Notes under the pieces: model-generated
Told to the model about the DNA's origin: nothing
Seen by the model: only the letters and a program-made list of their open reading frames with translations
Database searches by the model: none
Made by a program: the position numbers and the translations under genes
Shown: positions 1 through 7,300 of the stretch, in pieces
How positions within the stretch are numbered: position 1 is the first letter of the stretch
Layout of the letters: every line of letters starts with the position of its first letter
DNA from: Kiritimatiellia bacterium
Lineage (GTDB): Bacteria > Verrucomicrobiota > Kiritimatiellia > RFP12 > DVOR01
Length of the DNA: 17,293 nt
Direction: 5' to 3'
Assembly (NCBI GenBank): GCA_900771325.1
Contig: CAAGNN010000092.1
Location: 1 to 17,293, forward strand

Positions 1-1461
1 GAACAGGGATGCGTTTCGGACGTCTACTTTGGCACGGACTACCACTCCCACATGGGAACGGTGCGCGGCGGTATGGCCTTCTACGCCGGCAACACCTTCC
101 ACCGCTCCATCCACAACATTCAGAACGCGCAGTTCCGCACGCGCTTCGAGGGGGCGGCCAAGCGCTTCGCCGGGCTCTCGCCGCGTTTCGGCATTGGGGT
201 GATTAGCGACCACGACGACCAGCCGATCCTCGTGCGCTCGCACCTGGGGATGTACGCGCTGGTGATGGTGGGGCTGGTGACGAACCTCGCGGAGATTGTC
301 GAGGAGCTGGTGAAGGACCGCTCGACGCACTTCTGCGAACTGGGCAAGGAGGGGGAGATCAACGCCCTGGAGGTCCTCGCGATGCTCATCAACTCGCGCG
401 ATACCATCGAGGAGGGGCTAAAGTTTGCCCAGAGCCGGGTGGAGGGATCGGCCTCGCTACTACTGCTCTCCGAGCGCGGGGTGCTCTATGCCGCGCGTGA
501 CCGCTTTGGCCGCACGCCGATCGTGATTGGGCAGAAGGAGGAGGGCTGGGCCGTCACCGAAGAGACCGCCGCCTTCCCGAACTTGGGCTACAGCCGCGTG
601 CGCGATTTGCGCGCCGGGGAGATTGTCGCCATCACGCCCGAGGGGGTGGAGACGAAGTTCGAGGGCTATGAGGAGTCGGCCATCTGCTCGTTCCTCTACG
701 TCTACTACGGCTATCCGGCCAGCACCTACGAGGGGGTGGGCGTGGAGCGCACGCGCTATCGCTCGGGGGCCTACCTGGCGCGGCGCAACCCCGTGGCGGG
801 CGACCACGTGGCCGGCATTCCCGATTCGGGCGTGGCGCACGCGCTCGGCTACGCCTTCGAGAGCGGCATCCGCTACGCGCGCCCCTTCGTCAAGTACACG
901 CCCACCTGGCCGCGCAGCTTTATGCCGCCGGATCAGAGCCTGCGCCAGAAGATTGCCAATATGAAGCTGCTGCCGGTGCCCGAGCTTATCGAGGGCAAGA
1001 AGCTCATCTTCTGCGACGACTCCATCGTCCGCGGCACCCAGCTGCGCAACCAGGTCTCGCGGCTCTACAAGGCCGGGGCCGAGGAGGTGCACGTGCGCAT
1101 TGCCTGCCCGCCGCTCCTCTATAAGTGCAAGTTCCTGACCTTCTCGCGCACCGAGAGCGTGATGGACCTCATCACCCGCCGCATCATCGCCGAGCTCGAT
1201 GGGCCCGACGCGGATATCGAGCGCTACCGCGACCCCGATGGCGAGCCCTACAAGCGCCTGGTCGAGGAGATCCGCAAGCGCCTGGGGATGACCTCGCTCG
1301 CCTTCCAGCGCGTGGAGGACGTGGAGAAGGCCATTGGCATCGGCAAGAAGATCTGCACCTACTGCTGGACCGGCGAGGACATCTCCCTGCGCGGTCACGG
1401 CGGCTGCAAGGGCCACTGCGCCTGTTGCGGCGATGTGTGCGCAATGAAGGCTAAGCTGTAA
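1..1461 (+). CDS. PurF-like amidophosphoribosyltransferase / class II glutamine amidotransferase, 5'-truncated
   Basis: Fusion of an N-terminal Ntn-type glutaminase and a C-terminal phosphoribosyltransferase, as in PurF, which makes 5-phosphoribosylamine from PRPP and glutamine in the first step of purine synthesis. The frame is open at base 1; the real start should lie about ten codons upstream. The Cys at 10-12 (GCVSDVYFGTDYHSH context) is the likely nucleophile, followed by GTVRGGM. The PRPP-binding motif FCDDSIVRGTQ lies near 1009-1041. Four Cys sit where Bacillus-type PurF binds its 4Fe-4S cluster: ICSF (685), YKCKF (1126) and CTYC (1354 and 1363). The sequence resembles the second PurF homologue that I recall from Bacteroides-type anaerobes rather than canonical PurF, so true PurF activity is not certain. 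An unusual Cys-rich tail follows the CTYCW motif. lpxK starts 15 nt downstream. Confidence 0.85.
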   Translation, partial: EQGCVSDVYFGTDYHSHMGTVRGGMAFYAGNTFHRSIHNIQNAQFRTRFEGAAKRFAGLSPRFGIGVISDHDDQPILVRSHLGMYALVMVGLVTNLAEIVEELVKDRSTHFCELGKEGEINALEVLAMLINSRDTIEEGLKFAQSRVEGSASLLLLSERGVLYAARDRFGRTPIVIGQKEEGWAVTEETAAFPNLGYSRVRDLRAGEIVAITPEGVETKFEGYEESAICSFLYVYYGYPASTYEGVGVERTRYRSGAYLARRNPVAGDHVAGIPDSGVAHALGYAFESGIRYARPFVKYTPTWPRSFMPPDQSLRQKIANMKLLPVPELIEGKKLIFCDDSIVRGTQLRNQVSRLYKAGAEEVHVRIACPPLLYKCKFLTFSRTESVMDLITRRIIAELDGPDADIERYRDPDGEPYKRLVEEIRKRLGMTSLAFQRVEDVEKAIGIGKKICTYCWTGEDISLRGHGGCKGHCACCGDVCAMKAKL

Positions 1462-1476
1462 GCGGAGGCCGCGGCC

Positions 1477-2664
1477 GTGTCCAAGAACCGCGTCCGCCTG
1501 GTTGAACGGCTGGAGAGCTATGTCATCCCCCTCATTCAGCTGGAGGGGGCCGACAAGCAGGTGACGGAGTTCTGGCCCAAGGTGCTACTCGGCTTCCTGA
1601 AGGGCGTCTCGAAGATCTATGGCGCGGTGGTGTGGCTGCGGATGTACTTCTTCCGCGTGGGCGTGCTGCGCCGGTGGCCGCTGGGGGTGCAGGTCATCAG
1701 CGTGGGCAACGTCACCGCCGGCGGCACCGGCAAGACCCCGGTGGTGGAAATCTTCGCCCGCGAGCTCACCAAGGAGGGGCGCAAGGTCGCCATCCTCTCG
1801 CGCGGCTACCGGCGCAAAGAGAAGCCCTTCCTCCAGCGCATCTTCTCCGACAAGATCGAGCCCCCGCTCGTGGTCAGCGACGGCCGCCGCGTGCTCCTCG
1901 ATTCCGAAACCGGCGGCGACGAACCCTATATGCTCGCCACCAACCTCCCCGGTGTGGTGGTCTTGGTGGACCGCAACCGCGTCAAGTCCGGCCGCTACGC
2001 CATCCGCCGCTTCAACTGCGACACGCTCATCCTCGACGACGGCTTCCAGTACCAGCGCCTCAAGCACTCGCACGACATCGTCCTCGTCGACAAGATGAAC
2101 CCCTTCGGCAACGGCAATATGCTCCCGCGCGGCGTCCTGCGCGAGAACGCCAAGAACATCCGCCGCGCAGACTTCATCTTCATCACCAAGTCCGACGGCA
2201 ACTCCGCCGCCCTGCGCGAGCGCATCCGCCGCCTCAACCGCCACGCCGAGATTATCGAGTGCCGCCACGCCCCCAAGCGCCTCAAGAATGTCTACGGCAA
2301 AACCAACCGCGACCTCGCCTGGCTCAACGGCAAGAAGGTCCTCGCCCTCTCGGGCATCGCCGTCCCCCAAAGCTTCGAGAACTTCCTGCGAGGTTATGGC
2401 GCTGAACTCGTCGAATGCGTCCGCTATGCCGACCACCACCGCTACGCCACCCAGGAAGTCATCAACGTTGTCAACCGCGCCGCCGACCTCGGCTGCGACG
2501 CGCTCATCACCACCGAGAAGGATGCCGTCCGCTTCCCCAAACTCTCCGCCGTCGCCGTCCCCGTCTACTACCTGCGCATCGAAATCGAAATCCTCCACGG
2601 CGCCGACAACTTCCACGATGCCGTCTGCCGCATCTGCTTCAAGCAAAAGCCCAAGGAAGGCTAG
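1477..2664 (+). CDS. lpxK: Tetraacyldisaccharide 4'-kinase LpxK
   Basis: Inner-membrane kinase that adds the 4'-phosphate to the lipid A disaccharide precursor. I chose the GTG at 1477 because GCGGAGG lies 8 nt upstream (1462-1468). The Walker A-type motif GNVTAGGTGKTP is at residues 77-88, after a hydrophobic or amphipathic stretch (about 48-76) expected to sit on the membrane. ILSRGYRRK follows at about 107-114. LDDGFQ, with the paired Asp of the family, is at 186-191. Late motifs include LPRGVLRE and ITTEKDAVRFP. At 395 aa it is longer than many proteobacterial LpxK proteins, mainly from an N-terminal extension of about 45 residues. It is probably cotranscribed with the PurF-like gene. Its final codons and TAG stop overlap the outermost part of the inverted repeat bordering the downstream GxxExxY cassette, so its native 3' end may have been altered. 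Confidence 0.93.
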   Translation: MSKNRVRLVERLESYVIPLIQLEGADKQVTEFWPKVLLGFLKGVSKIYGAVVWLRMYFFRVGVLRRWPLGVQVISVGNVTAGGTGKTPVVEIFARELTKEGRKVAILSRGYRRKEKPFLQRIFSDKIEPPLVVSDGRRVLLDSETGGDEPYMLATNLPGVVVLVDRNRVKSGRYAIRRFNCDTLILDDGFQYQRLKHSHDIVLVDKMNPFGNGNMLPRGVLRENAKNIRRADFIFITKSDGNSAALRERIRRLNRHAEIIECRHAPKRLKNVYGKTNRDLAWLNGKKVLALSGIAVPQSFENFLRGYGAELVECVRYADHHRYATQEVINVVNRAADLGCDALITTEKDAVRFPKLSAVAVPVYYLRIEIEILHGADNFHDAVCRICFKQKPKEG

Positions 2665-2717
2665 GCCGCATGGAGGAAACCACAAAGAAGCACAAAGATA
2701 CGCAAAGAAACACAAAG
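2660..2717 (+). repeat. Left terminal inverted repeat of the GxxExxY cassette
   Basis: Starts with GCTAGGC, which includes the lpxK TAG stop. It continues through GGAAACCACAAAG into four 10-bp units of the form CACAAAGAAN (2681-2717). The reverse complement of 3192-3249 has the same layout and the same 58-nt length. By hand count about 48 of 58 positions agree, 34 of 38 in the CACAAAG part and 7 of 7 in GCTAGGC. Confidence 0.8.
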
Positions 2718-2781
2718 CACACCGAAACACACGCAGAAGAAATCACAAGCACAGCAATACACAGCAACTGCGAGAGGCACG

Positions 2782-3162
2782 ATGACAACCGAAGAGAAAG
2801 TGGAAATAATCCGGGAAACTGCTTGGGCAGTGCGGCAACGCTTTGTGCCCGGCTATCTGGAGAAGGTCTACGAAAACGCCCTGGGGCACCGGCTGGAAAA
2901 GCGCGGCTTGCAGGTTCGCCACCAAGTGCCCATTGTCGTACGCGATGAGGATGGTTTTGTGGTGGGGGACTATATTGCCGACCTACTGGTCGACGACGAG
3001 ATCCTGATTGAGATCAAGGCCACAGAGGCGCTTCACCCAAAGCACCTCGCCCAGGTCTTGAACTATCTGAAAGCTACGGGCCTCAAACACGGCATCTTGA
3101 TAAACTTCGGCGGCCAGCGCTTTGAGATTAAGAAGCTCATCTCCACGCCCAACGGACAATAG
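2782..3162 (+). CDS. GxxExxY family protein (PD-(D/E)xK_3-like)
   Basis: This 126-aa protein has the family signature GYLEKVY at residues 24-30 (Gly24, Glu27, Tyr30). A nuclease-like core follows: Asp68 in DYIADLLVD, then EIK at 77-79 (Glu77, Lys79), then a helix with HLAQVLNYLK at 88-97 and ILINFG at 105-110. The D…ExK layout fits PD-(D/E)xK enzymes, and the family is normally about 130 aa, so it looks complete. The cellular role of the family is unknown to me and activity here is not proven. The start is supported by GAGAGG 5 nt upstream of the ATG. It stands alone between inverted CACAAAG-type repeats, with about 120 nt on its left and 130 nt on its right, breaking an otherwise compact gene cluster. 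Confidence 0.9.
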   Translation: MTTEEKVEIIRETAWAVRQRFVPGYLEKVYENALGHRLEKRGLQVRHQVPIVVRDEDGFVVGDYIADLLVDDEILIEIKATEALHPKHLAQVLNYLKATGLKHGILINFGGQRFEIKKLISTPNGQ

Positions 3163-3191
3163 TCTATGCCCATCCCTTCCTGCTGCGTCGC

Positions 3192-3249
3192 CTTTGTGCT
3201 TCTTTGTGTGTCTTTGTGTTTCTTTGTGGTTTTCCCTGCGCAGCCTAGC
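3192..3249 (-). repeat. Right terminal inverted repeat of the GxxExxY cassette
   Basis: Read on the minus strand it begins GCTAGGC, then GGAAAACCACAAAG, then four 10-bp CACAAAG units, mirroring the left arm at equal distance. A 13-bp direct repeat of its outer part, GTGGTTTTCCCTG, occurs at 3226-3238 and again at 3267-3279, so a decayed second end lies just outside, next to the murJ ribosome-binding site. Confidence 0.78.
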
Positions 3250-3295
3250 GCGCCTTGTGCGTCTTGGTGGTTTTCCCTGGTGTGAGGTGTAGGCG

Positions 3296-4843
3296 ATGAA
3301 GCTGTTGGGTAAGGTTGGGGTGGTGAGTGCGATGACGGGGGTGAGCCGGGTCTTTGGATTGGTGCGCGAGGTGGCGATGGCGCACTTCTTCGGCACGAGC
3401 ACCCTGCAGAGCGCCTTTGTGATTGCCTTCCGCGTGCCGAACCTCTTCCGGCGGCTCTTTGGCGAGGGGGCGTTGGGGGCGGCGTTCATCCCCATCTTCA
3501 CGGAGATTGAGCGCGCAGAGGGGCGCGAGCGAGCGCAGCTCTTCGCTTCGCGCATTCTGGGCTTGCTCATCTGCGCGCTGGGGCTGCTGGTGGGCGTGGG
3601 GATTGCGGCGACCTTCGGGGTCGAGCGGCTCTGCGGCGAGGCCTCGCGCTGGACGGAGGCGATGCCGCTGATGCGCATTATGCTGCCCTACGCGCTCCTC
3701 ATCTGCGTGGCGGCGATCCTCTCGGCGATGTTGCAGGTGCACGAGCGCTTTGCCATCCCGGCGCTGACCCCGGTGGTGCTCAATGTGGTGTGGATTGCGG
3801 CGCTGGTGGGGCTCTGCCCCTTCCTGCCGGCCGAGGGCTACTGGCGCATTGGCGCGGTGAGTTGGGGCATTCTCCTGGCCGGGCTCGCGCAGGTCCTCTT
3901 CCAACTCCCGGAGCTGCGGCGCGTGGGCTACGTGCTGCGGCCGACTCTGCGCGGTTGGCGCGCCTCGCCCTACGTCCGGCGCGTGCTGCTGCAGATGGGC
4001 CCGGCCTCGCTGGGCATCGCCCTGGCGCAAATCAACATCTGCCTCGATGGCTGGCTGGCCTTCTACGGCGCCTCGTGGGCACCCTCGGCCCTGGAATATG
4101 CCGACCGCATCATCTACCTGCCCCTGGGCCTCTTCGGCACAGCCTTTGCCACCGTCCTCCTGCCCACCTACTCTCGCCAGTTCGCCGATGGCGCGCCTAC
4201 CCTCGCCGGCGAGACCCTCTGCCAAGCGCTGCGCAACCTCCTCTTTCTGATGGCGCCGATGACCCTCGGGCTGATGCTCCTGGCCGAGCCCACCGTCGCG
4301 CTCATCTACCAGCGCGGCGCCTTCACCGCCCAGTCCACCCTCTGGACCGCCCGCGCCATCCTCGCCTACGCCCCGGGGCTGCTCATCTTCTCGGCCAACA
4401 AGGTCCTCGTTCCCCTCTTCTACGCGCAGAAGGACCTGCGTACGCCGGTCAAGGTCGCCTCCTGGTGCATCCTCGCCAACGTGACCTGCAACGTCCTCTC
4501 CGTCCTCCTCCTGCCCGAGGGCTGGCGCCACGCCGGCATCGCCGCCTCGACGGTCCTCTCCTCGCTCCTCAACACCCTCATCCTCCTCCACCTCCTGCGC
4601 CGGCGCGACTTCCGCCCCGACTTCGCCCCCCTCCTGCGCGAAGCCCAGCGCGTGGCCGTGGCCGTCGGCGCGATGGCCGCCCTCCTCCTCGCGGCCGGCT
4701 GCCTCCTCCCCGCCTGGCCGCTACTCCTGCGCCTGCCGCTCCTCATCGCCCTAGGCGCAGCCACCTACGGCCTCGCCTGCCTCGCCCTCCTTCCCCAAAC
4801 TGCCCGCGCGGTCCTCAAACGCCTCGCGCGCAGACGCCACTAA
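3296..4843 (+). CDS. murJ: Lipid II flippase MurJ (MviN family)
   Basis: Polytopic inner-membrane protein of the MOP superfamily that flips lipid II during peptidoglycan synthesis. Its 515 aa match the usual length. The N-terminus carries the hallmark run SRVFGLVREVAMAHFFG (residues 17-33) followed by AFRVPNLFRRLFGEGALGAAFIP, typical of MurJ/MviN. Hydrophobic segments run through to the C-terminus, consistent with about 14 helices. EYADRIIYLPLGLFGTA and VPLFYAQKDLRTPVK are further family motifs. GAGGTG at 3284-3289, 6 nt before the ATG, supports the start. It lies immediately after the GxxExxY cassette and 36 nt before a HAD hydrolase gene. Confidence 0.95.
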   Translation: MKLLGKVGVVSAMTGVSRVFGLVREVAMAHFFGTSTLQSAFVIAFRVPNLFRRLFGEGALGAAFIPIFTEIERAEGRERAQLFASRILGLLICALGLLVGVGIAATFGVERLCGEASRWTEAMPLMRIMLPYALLICVAAILSAMLQVHERFAIPALTPVVLNVVWIAALVGLCPFLPAEGYWRIGAVSWGILLAGLAQVLFQLPELRRVGYVLRPTLRGWRASPYVRRVLLQMGPASLGIALAQINICLDGWLAFYGASWAPSALEYADRIIYLPLGLFGTAFATVLLPTYSRQFADGAPTLAGETLCQALRNLLFLMAPMTLGLMLLAEPTVALIYQRGAFTAQSTLWTARAILAYAPGLLIFSANKVLVPLFYAQKDLRTPVKVASWCILANVTCNVLSVLLLPEGWRHAGIAASTVLSSLLNTLILLHLLRRRDFRPDFAPLLREAQRVAVAVGAMAALLLAAGCLLPAWPLLLRLPLLIALGAATYGLACLALLPQTARAVLKRLARRRH

Positions 4844-4848
4844 CCACT

Positions 4849-4876
4849 GTTCACCGTTCTCCGTTCACTGTTCACC
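4849..4876 (+). repeat. Heptanucleotide tandem repeat, family A (GTTCACC), copy 1
   Basis: Four consecutive 7-mers: GTTCACC, GTTCTCC, GTTCACT, GTTCACC. They fill most of the 36-nt gap between murJ and the HAD gene and leave no Shine-Dalgarno sequence before the HAD ATG. The copy at 6294-6321 matches in 27 of 28 positions. Confidence 0.88.
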
Positions 4877-4879
4877 GCT

Positions 4880-5500
4880 ATGAGCACTCTCCAAGGCATC
4901 GTCTTCGACTACGGCGGCGTCATCTCCGCGCCCCAAGATCCCGCCTTCTTCACCGTCACCGAGCGCCTGCTTGGCCTAGGCCGCGAGGCCATCCTCGCCG
5001 GCTGGGCCCGCTATCGCTCCGAGCTCGACCGAGGCACGCGCTCGCCCGAGGAGCTCTACCGCCTCATCGCGCGCGACCACGGCCTCGCCCCCACCCCCGA
5101 GGTACTCGCCGAGATTGCCCGCGCCGACTACGACTCTTGGGCCCACGGCAACCTCGAGACCCTCCGCTGGGCCCGCGAGCTCAAGGCCCAGGGCTTCAAG
5201 ATTGGCATCCTCACCAATATGCCGCCGGACTACGAGCCGTGGTTCAACCGCGCGGCGGCCGACTTCCGCGCCCTGGCCGATGCCGAGCTCATCTCCGGCC
5301 AGGTCCGCCTGGTCAAGCCCGAGCCGGCCATCTACGCGCTGATGGCCGAGCGCCTGGCCCTCCCGCCCGAGACCCTCTGCTTCCTGGACGACACCGAGCG
5401 CAACGTGGCCGCCGCCCGCGCCTGCGGCTGGCAGGGCATTCACTTTACCACCGTTGCCGAAGCGCGCAGGGTGCTCGGCAAGATGACGGATAACAGATGA
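4880..5500 (+). CDS. HAD-superfamily hydrolase (subfamily IA-like, YihX-type)
   Basis: A 206-aa haloacid dehalogenase-like hydrolase, probably a cytosolic phosphatase for a small phosphorylated metabolite. Motif I is VFDYGGV (nucleophile Asp10); the second Asp of the usual DxD is Gly12, as in YihX-like members (FDLGNV). Motif II is ILTNMP (Thr112), motif III Lys146 in RLVKPEPAIY, and motif IV FLDDTERN (Asp170, Asp171). An alpha-helical cap lies at about residues 18-90. The substrate cannot be read from the sequence. The ATG at 4880 has no visible Shine-Dalgarno sequence because a 7-bp repeat occupies the upstream gap. The last residues (MTDNR) are encoded by another 7-bp repeat and the stop overlaps the next start as ATGA, so translational coupling is likely. 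Confidence 0.85.
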   Translation: MSTLQGIVFDYGGVISAPQDPAFFTVTERLLGLGREAILAGWARYRSELDRGTRSPEELYRLIARDHGLAPTPEVLAEIARADYDSWAHGNLETLRWARELKAQGFKIGILTNMPPDYEPWFNRAAADFRALADAELISGQVRLVKPEPAIYALMAERLALPPETLCFLDDTERNVAAARACGWQGIHFTTVAEARRVLGKMTDNR

Positions 5501-5523
5501 CGGATGACAGAAGAGAGATGAGA
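5482..5523 (+). repeat. Heptanucleotide tandem repeat, family B (GATGACR), copy 1
   Basis: Six 7-mers: GATGACG, GATAACA, GATGACG, GATGACA, GAAGAGA, GATGAGA. They span the HAD 3' end and the DUF6057-like 5' end; the overlapping ATGA at 5497-5500 lies inside the array. A four-unit copy occurs at 8918-8945. Confidence 0.85.
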
Positions 5524-7290
5524 GACTCCCCCCACCCCGCCCGGCGCGGCACGTGGCTAGCCGCTATCCGCTATCCGCTAATAGCTAGCCTCCTCCTAAC
5601 CGCCGGTGTCGCGCTCTACTGGCCCGTCCTCTATAAACTCGGACTGCGCGCCTGTTGCTACGCCGACTGGGCGGGGCTCTGCGAAGCGGCGGCCGACCCC
5701 TTCCCCGGCGGGCTGCTGCGTTGGTTCGCGCACGGGCTGATGGGCCTCTGGCGCGTGCCGCTCCTAGGCGCGGCGGTGCTGGTGGCGCTCTTGGGGGGAC
5801 TGACGGCGCTCGCGCGCGCCACGCGGCGTCTGCCCGGAGCCTGGGCGCTCTGGCCGGCGGGCGTACTCCTCTGGCAGGTGGCCTACTGCGGCTTCTCGTG
5901 CTGGATCTTTGCCGACGCAGCCTTCGTCACCCACTACGCCCTCTGGTGGGCCGTGGTGCTGGGGTTGGTGGCCGCGGGGGTGCGTTGGGGAGCCTGGAGC
6001 GCGGCGGGGCTGCTGCTCTGGCCGGTGGCGGGGTTGGCGGCCCCGGTGGGGGTGGCACTGGGCGCGTGCGTGGGGCGCGCCACCTGGCCCTCGCGCGTGG
6101 CGCGGTTGGTCGCCGCCCTGGCTCTGCCGTTCGTCTGGCGCTGCTTGGCCGAGGCCGACCCCGCCTGGCACGAGACCTGCCTTGCCAACTCCCCGATCCT
6201 CTTTGAGGCCGACTCCCTTTACTGGAACCTCGCCAGTCTCTCCATCCCCCTCGTCCTCTTCGCCGCGCCACTGCTCAAGCGTCTCCGCCTACCGTTCACC
6301 GTTCACCGTTCACTGTTCACCACCGCGGCGGCCGCCGCAGTCACCCTCCTCTGCTTCTACCGCGGCATGGACCCCATCCACCCGCTCTACGACCTCCTCG
6401 CTTGCGAGCGTGCCGTGGCGCGCGACGACCCGGCGGCCATCCTGCGCCTCCCCGCCGAGCGCGTGGTCAAGCACCGAATGCTCTCGGCCTACACCATCTA
6501 CGCCCTCTGGCGCACCGGCCAGTTGGAAGAGCGTCTCTTCGACTACCCCTGGCGCGTCTCCCACGAAGGCTCCACCATCGACACGATGGAACTCGATGGC
6601 TACCGCCTCCTCTTCCGCTACGGTCTGGTGCAGATTGCCCGCCGTTGGGGCTACGAGAGCGTCATCAACAAGGGCTGGGATGCCGATAAGCTCGACCTTC
6701 TGGCCCGCGCCGCCATCATCACCGACGAGCCCGCCCTCGCCACGCGCTACGCCCGCCAGCTCGCCCGCCTCCCCCTCTGCCGCCGCCAGGCCGAGCGCCT
6801 CCTCGAGGTCATCGCCCACCGCGCCGAGCCCGACCCCGAGCTCAAGCGCTTGCACGACCTCCACCTCCGCCTCTCCCTCGACTCCGGCTCCCCCGTCTTC
6901 GAGGGCGCCAAGCGCCTGGAGGAGGGCATCTACAACCGCTACGCCGTCCTCAAGAACGGCAACCGCGACATGGTCGCCCTCTACCTCTGCGCCTCTCTCC
7001 TGCGCAAGGACACCGTCCCCTTCCTCGAGAACTACGATGTCATCCTCTCCGTCTGGCCCCAGCGCCCCCTCCCGCGCGCCTTCCAGCAGGCCCTCCTCGA
7101 TGCCGCCGCCGAGCAGCCCCCCGCCGAGCAGCCCCACCTCACCGCCGACCTCTTCTCCCCGGAGACCCTCCACACCTTCGAGGCTTTCCGCCGCACCCTG
7201 CCGGCCCTCTCTGCCGGCCGTATGTCCCCCATCGACCTTCTCCCGCGCTTCGGCCGGACCTTCTGGTTCTATAAGCGCTTCGTCCACTAA
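5497..7290 (+). CDS. DUF6057-like integral membrane protein with helical C-terminal domain
   Basis: A 597-aa protein of unknown function. After a short charged start come hydrophobic segments at about residues 20-45, 67-105, 112-145, 146-190, 195-215, 240-262 and 272-288. A mostly soluble alpha-helical half follows (about 290-597), TPR-like in feel, with YRGMDPIHPLYDLLACERAV at its beginning and KRLEEGIYNRYAVLKNG later. The layout and phrases such as ATRYARQLARLPLCRRQAE recall DUF6057 proteins of Bacteroidota and relatives; this is from memory of the family, not a search. The start is uncertain: ATG 5497 overlaps the HAD stop, while in-frame ATG 5518 follows the purine-rich GAAGAGAG. Residues near the N-terminus (WLAAIRYPLIAS) and at about 266-275 (FTVHRSLFT) are encoded by 7-bp tandem repeats, suggesting insertions tolerated in loops or membrane segments. 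pyrC starts 10 nt downstream. Confidence 0.6.
   Translation: MTDDRREMRDSPHPARRGTWLAAIRYPLIASLLLTAGVALYWPVLYKLGLRACCYADWAGLCEAAADPFPGGLLRWFAHGLMGLWRVPLLGAAVLVALLGGLTALARATRRLPGAWALWPAGVLLWQVAYCGFSCWIFADAAFVTHYALWWAVVLGLVAAGVRWGAWSAAGLLLWPVAGLAAPVGVALGACVGRATWPSRVARLVAALALPFVWRCLAEADPAWHETCLANSPILFEADSLYWNLASLSIPLVLFAAPLLKRLRLPFTVHRSLFTTAAAAAVTLLCFYRGMDPIHPLYDLLACERAVARDDPAAILRLPAERVVKHRMLSAYTIYALWRTGQLEERLFDYPWRVSHEGSTIDTMELDGYRLLFRYGLVQIARRWGYESVINKGWDADKLDLLARAAIITDEPALATRYARQLARLPLCRRQAERLLEVIAHRAEPDPELKRLHDLHLRLSLDSGSPVFEGAKRLEEGIYNRYAVLKNGNRDMVALYLCASLLRKDTVPFLENYDVILSVWPQRPLPRAFQQALLDAAAEQPPAEQPHLTADLFSPETLHTFEAFRRTLPALSAGRMSPIDLLPRFGRTFWFYKRFVH
5556..5590 (+). repeat. Heptanucleotide tandem repeat, family C (GCTATCC)
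   Basis: Five 7-mers: GCTAGCC, GCTATCC, GCTATCC, GCTAATA, GCTAGCC. They lie in the reading frame of the membrane protein and encode part of its first hydrophobic segment. Confidence 0.82.
6294..6321 (+). repeat. Heptanucleotide tandem repeat, family A (GTTCACC), copy 2 inside a gene
   Basis: Units GTTCACC, GTTCACC, GTTCACT, GTTCACC, nearly identical to the intergenic copy at 4849-4876. Here the array lies inside the DUF6057-like reading frame, between two hydrophobic segments, and keeps the frame open. Confidence 0.88.
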
Positions 7291-7300
7291 GGAGCCCCCC

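Larger units (their letters stand above)
2660..3249 (+). mobile_element. Candidate mobile cassette: GxxExxY gene bounded by inverted repeats
   Basis: A unit of about 590 bp holding one small gene of a PD-(D/E)xK-like family between two 58-nt inverted arms. It sits between lpxK and murJ, two housekeeping envelope genes with no functional link to it. No target-site duplication could be identified with confidence. The arms look more like iterated 10-bp units than a classic IS end. The mobile nature is inferred from the architecture and from the patchy distribution known for GxxExxY genes; the arms could instead be a fold-back transcript or a regulatory repeat. Confidence 0.5.

Noticed and set aside
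2681..2730. CRISPR-like array
   Set aside because: The units are 10-bp near-continuous repeats without spacers and form part of an inverted-repeat arm, so this is not a CRISPR array.
3245..4591. 448-aa frame on the minus strand opposite murJ
   Set aside because: Low-complexity Glu/Gly/Arg sequence without any motif; murJ is certain on the other strand.
5909..7300. Long upstream extension of the pyrC frame
   Set aside because: Ser/Pro/Thr-rich translation overlapping the DUF6057-like gene; the ATG at 7301 with GGAG upstream gives the normal dihydroorotase length.
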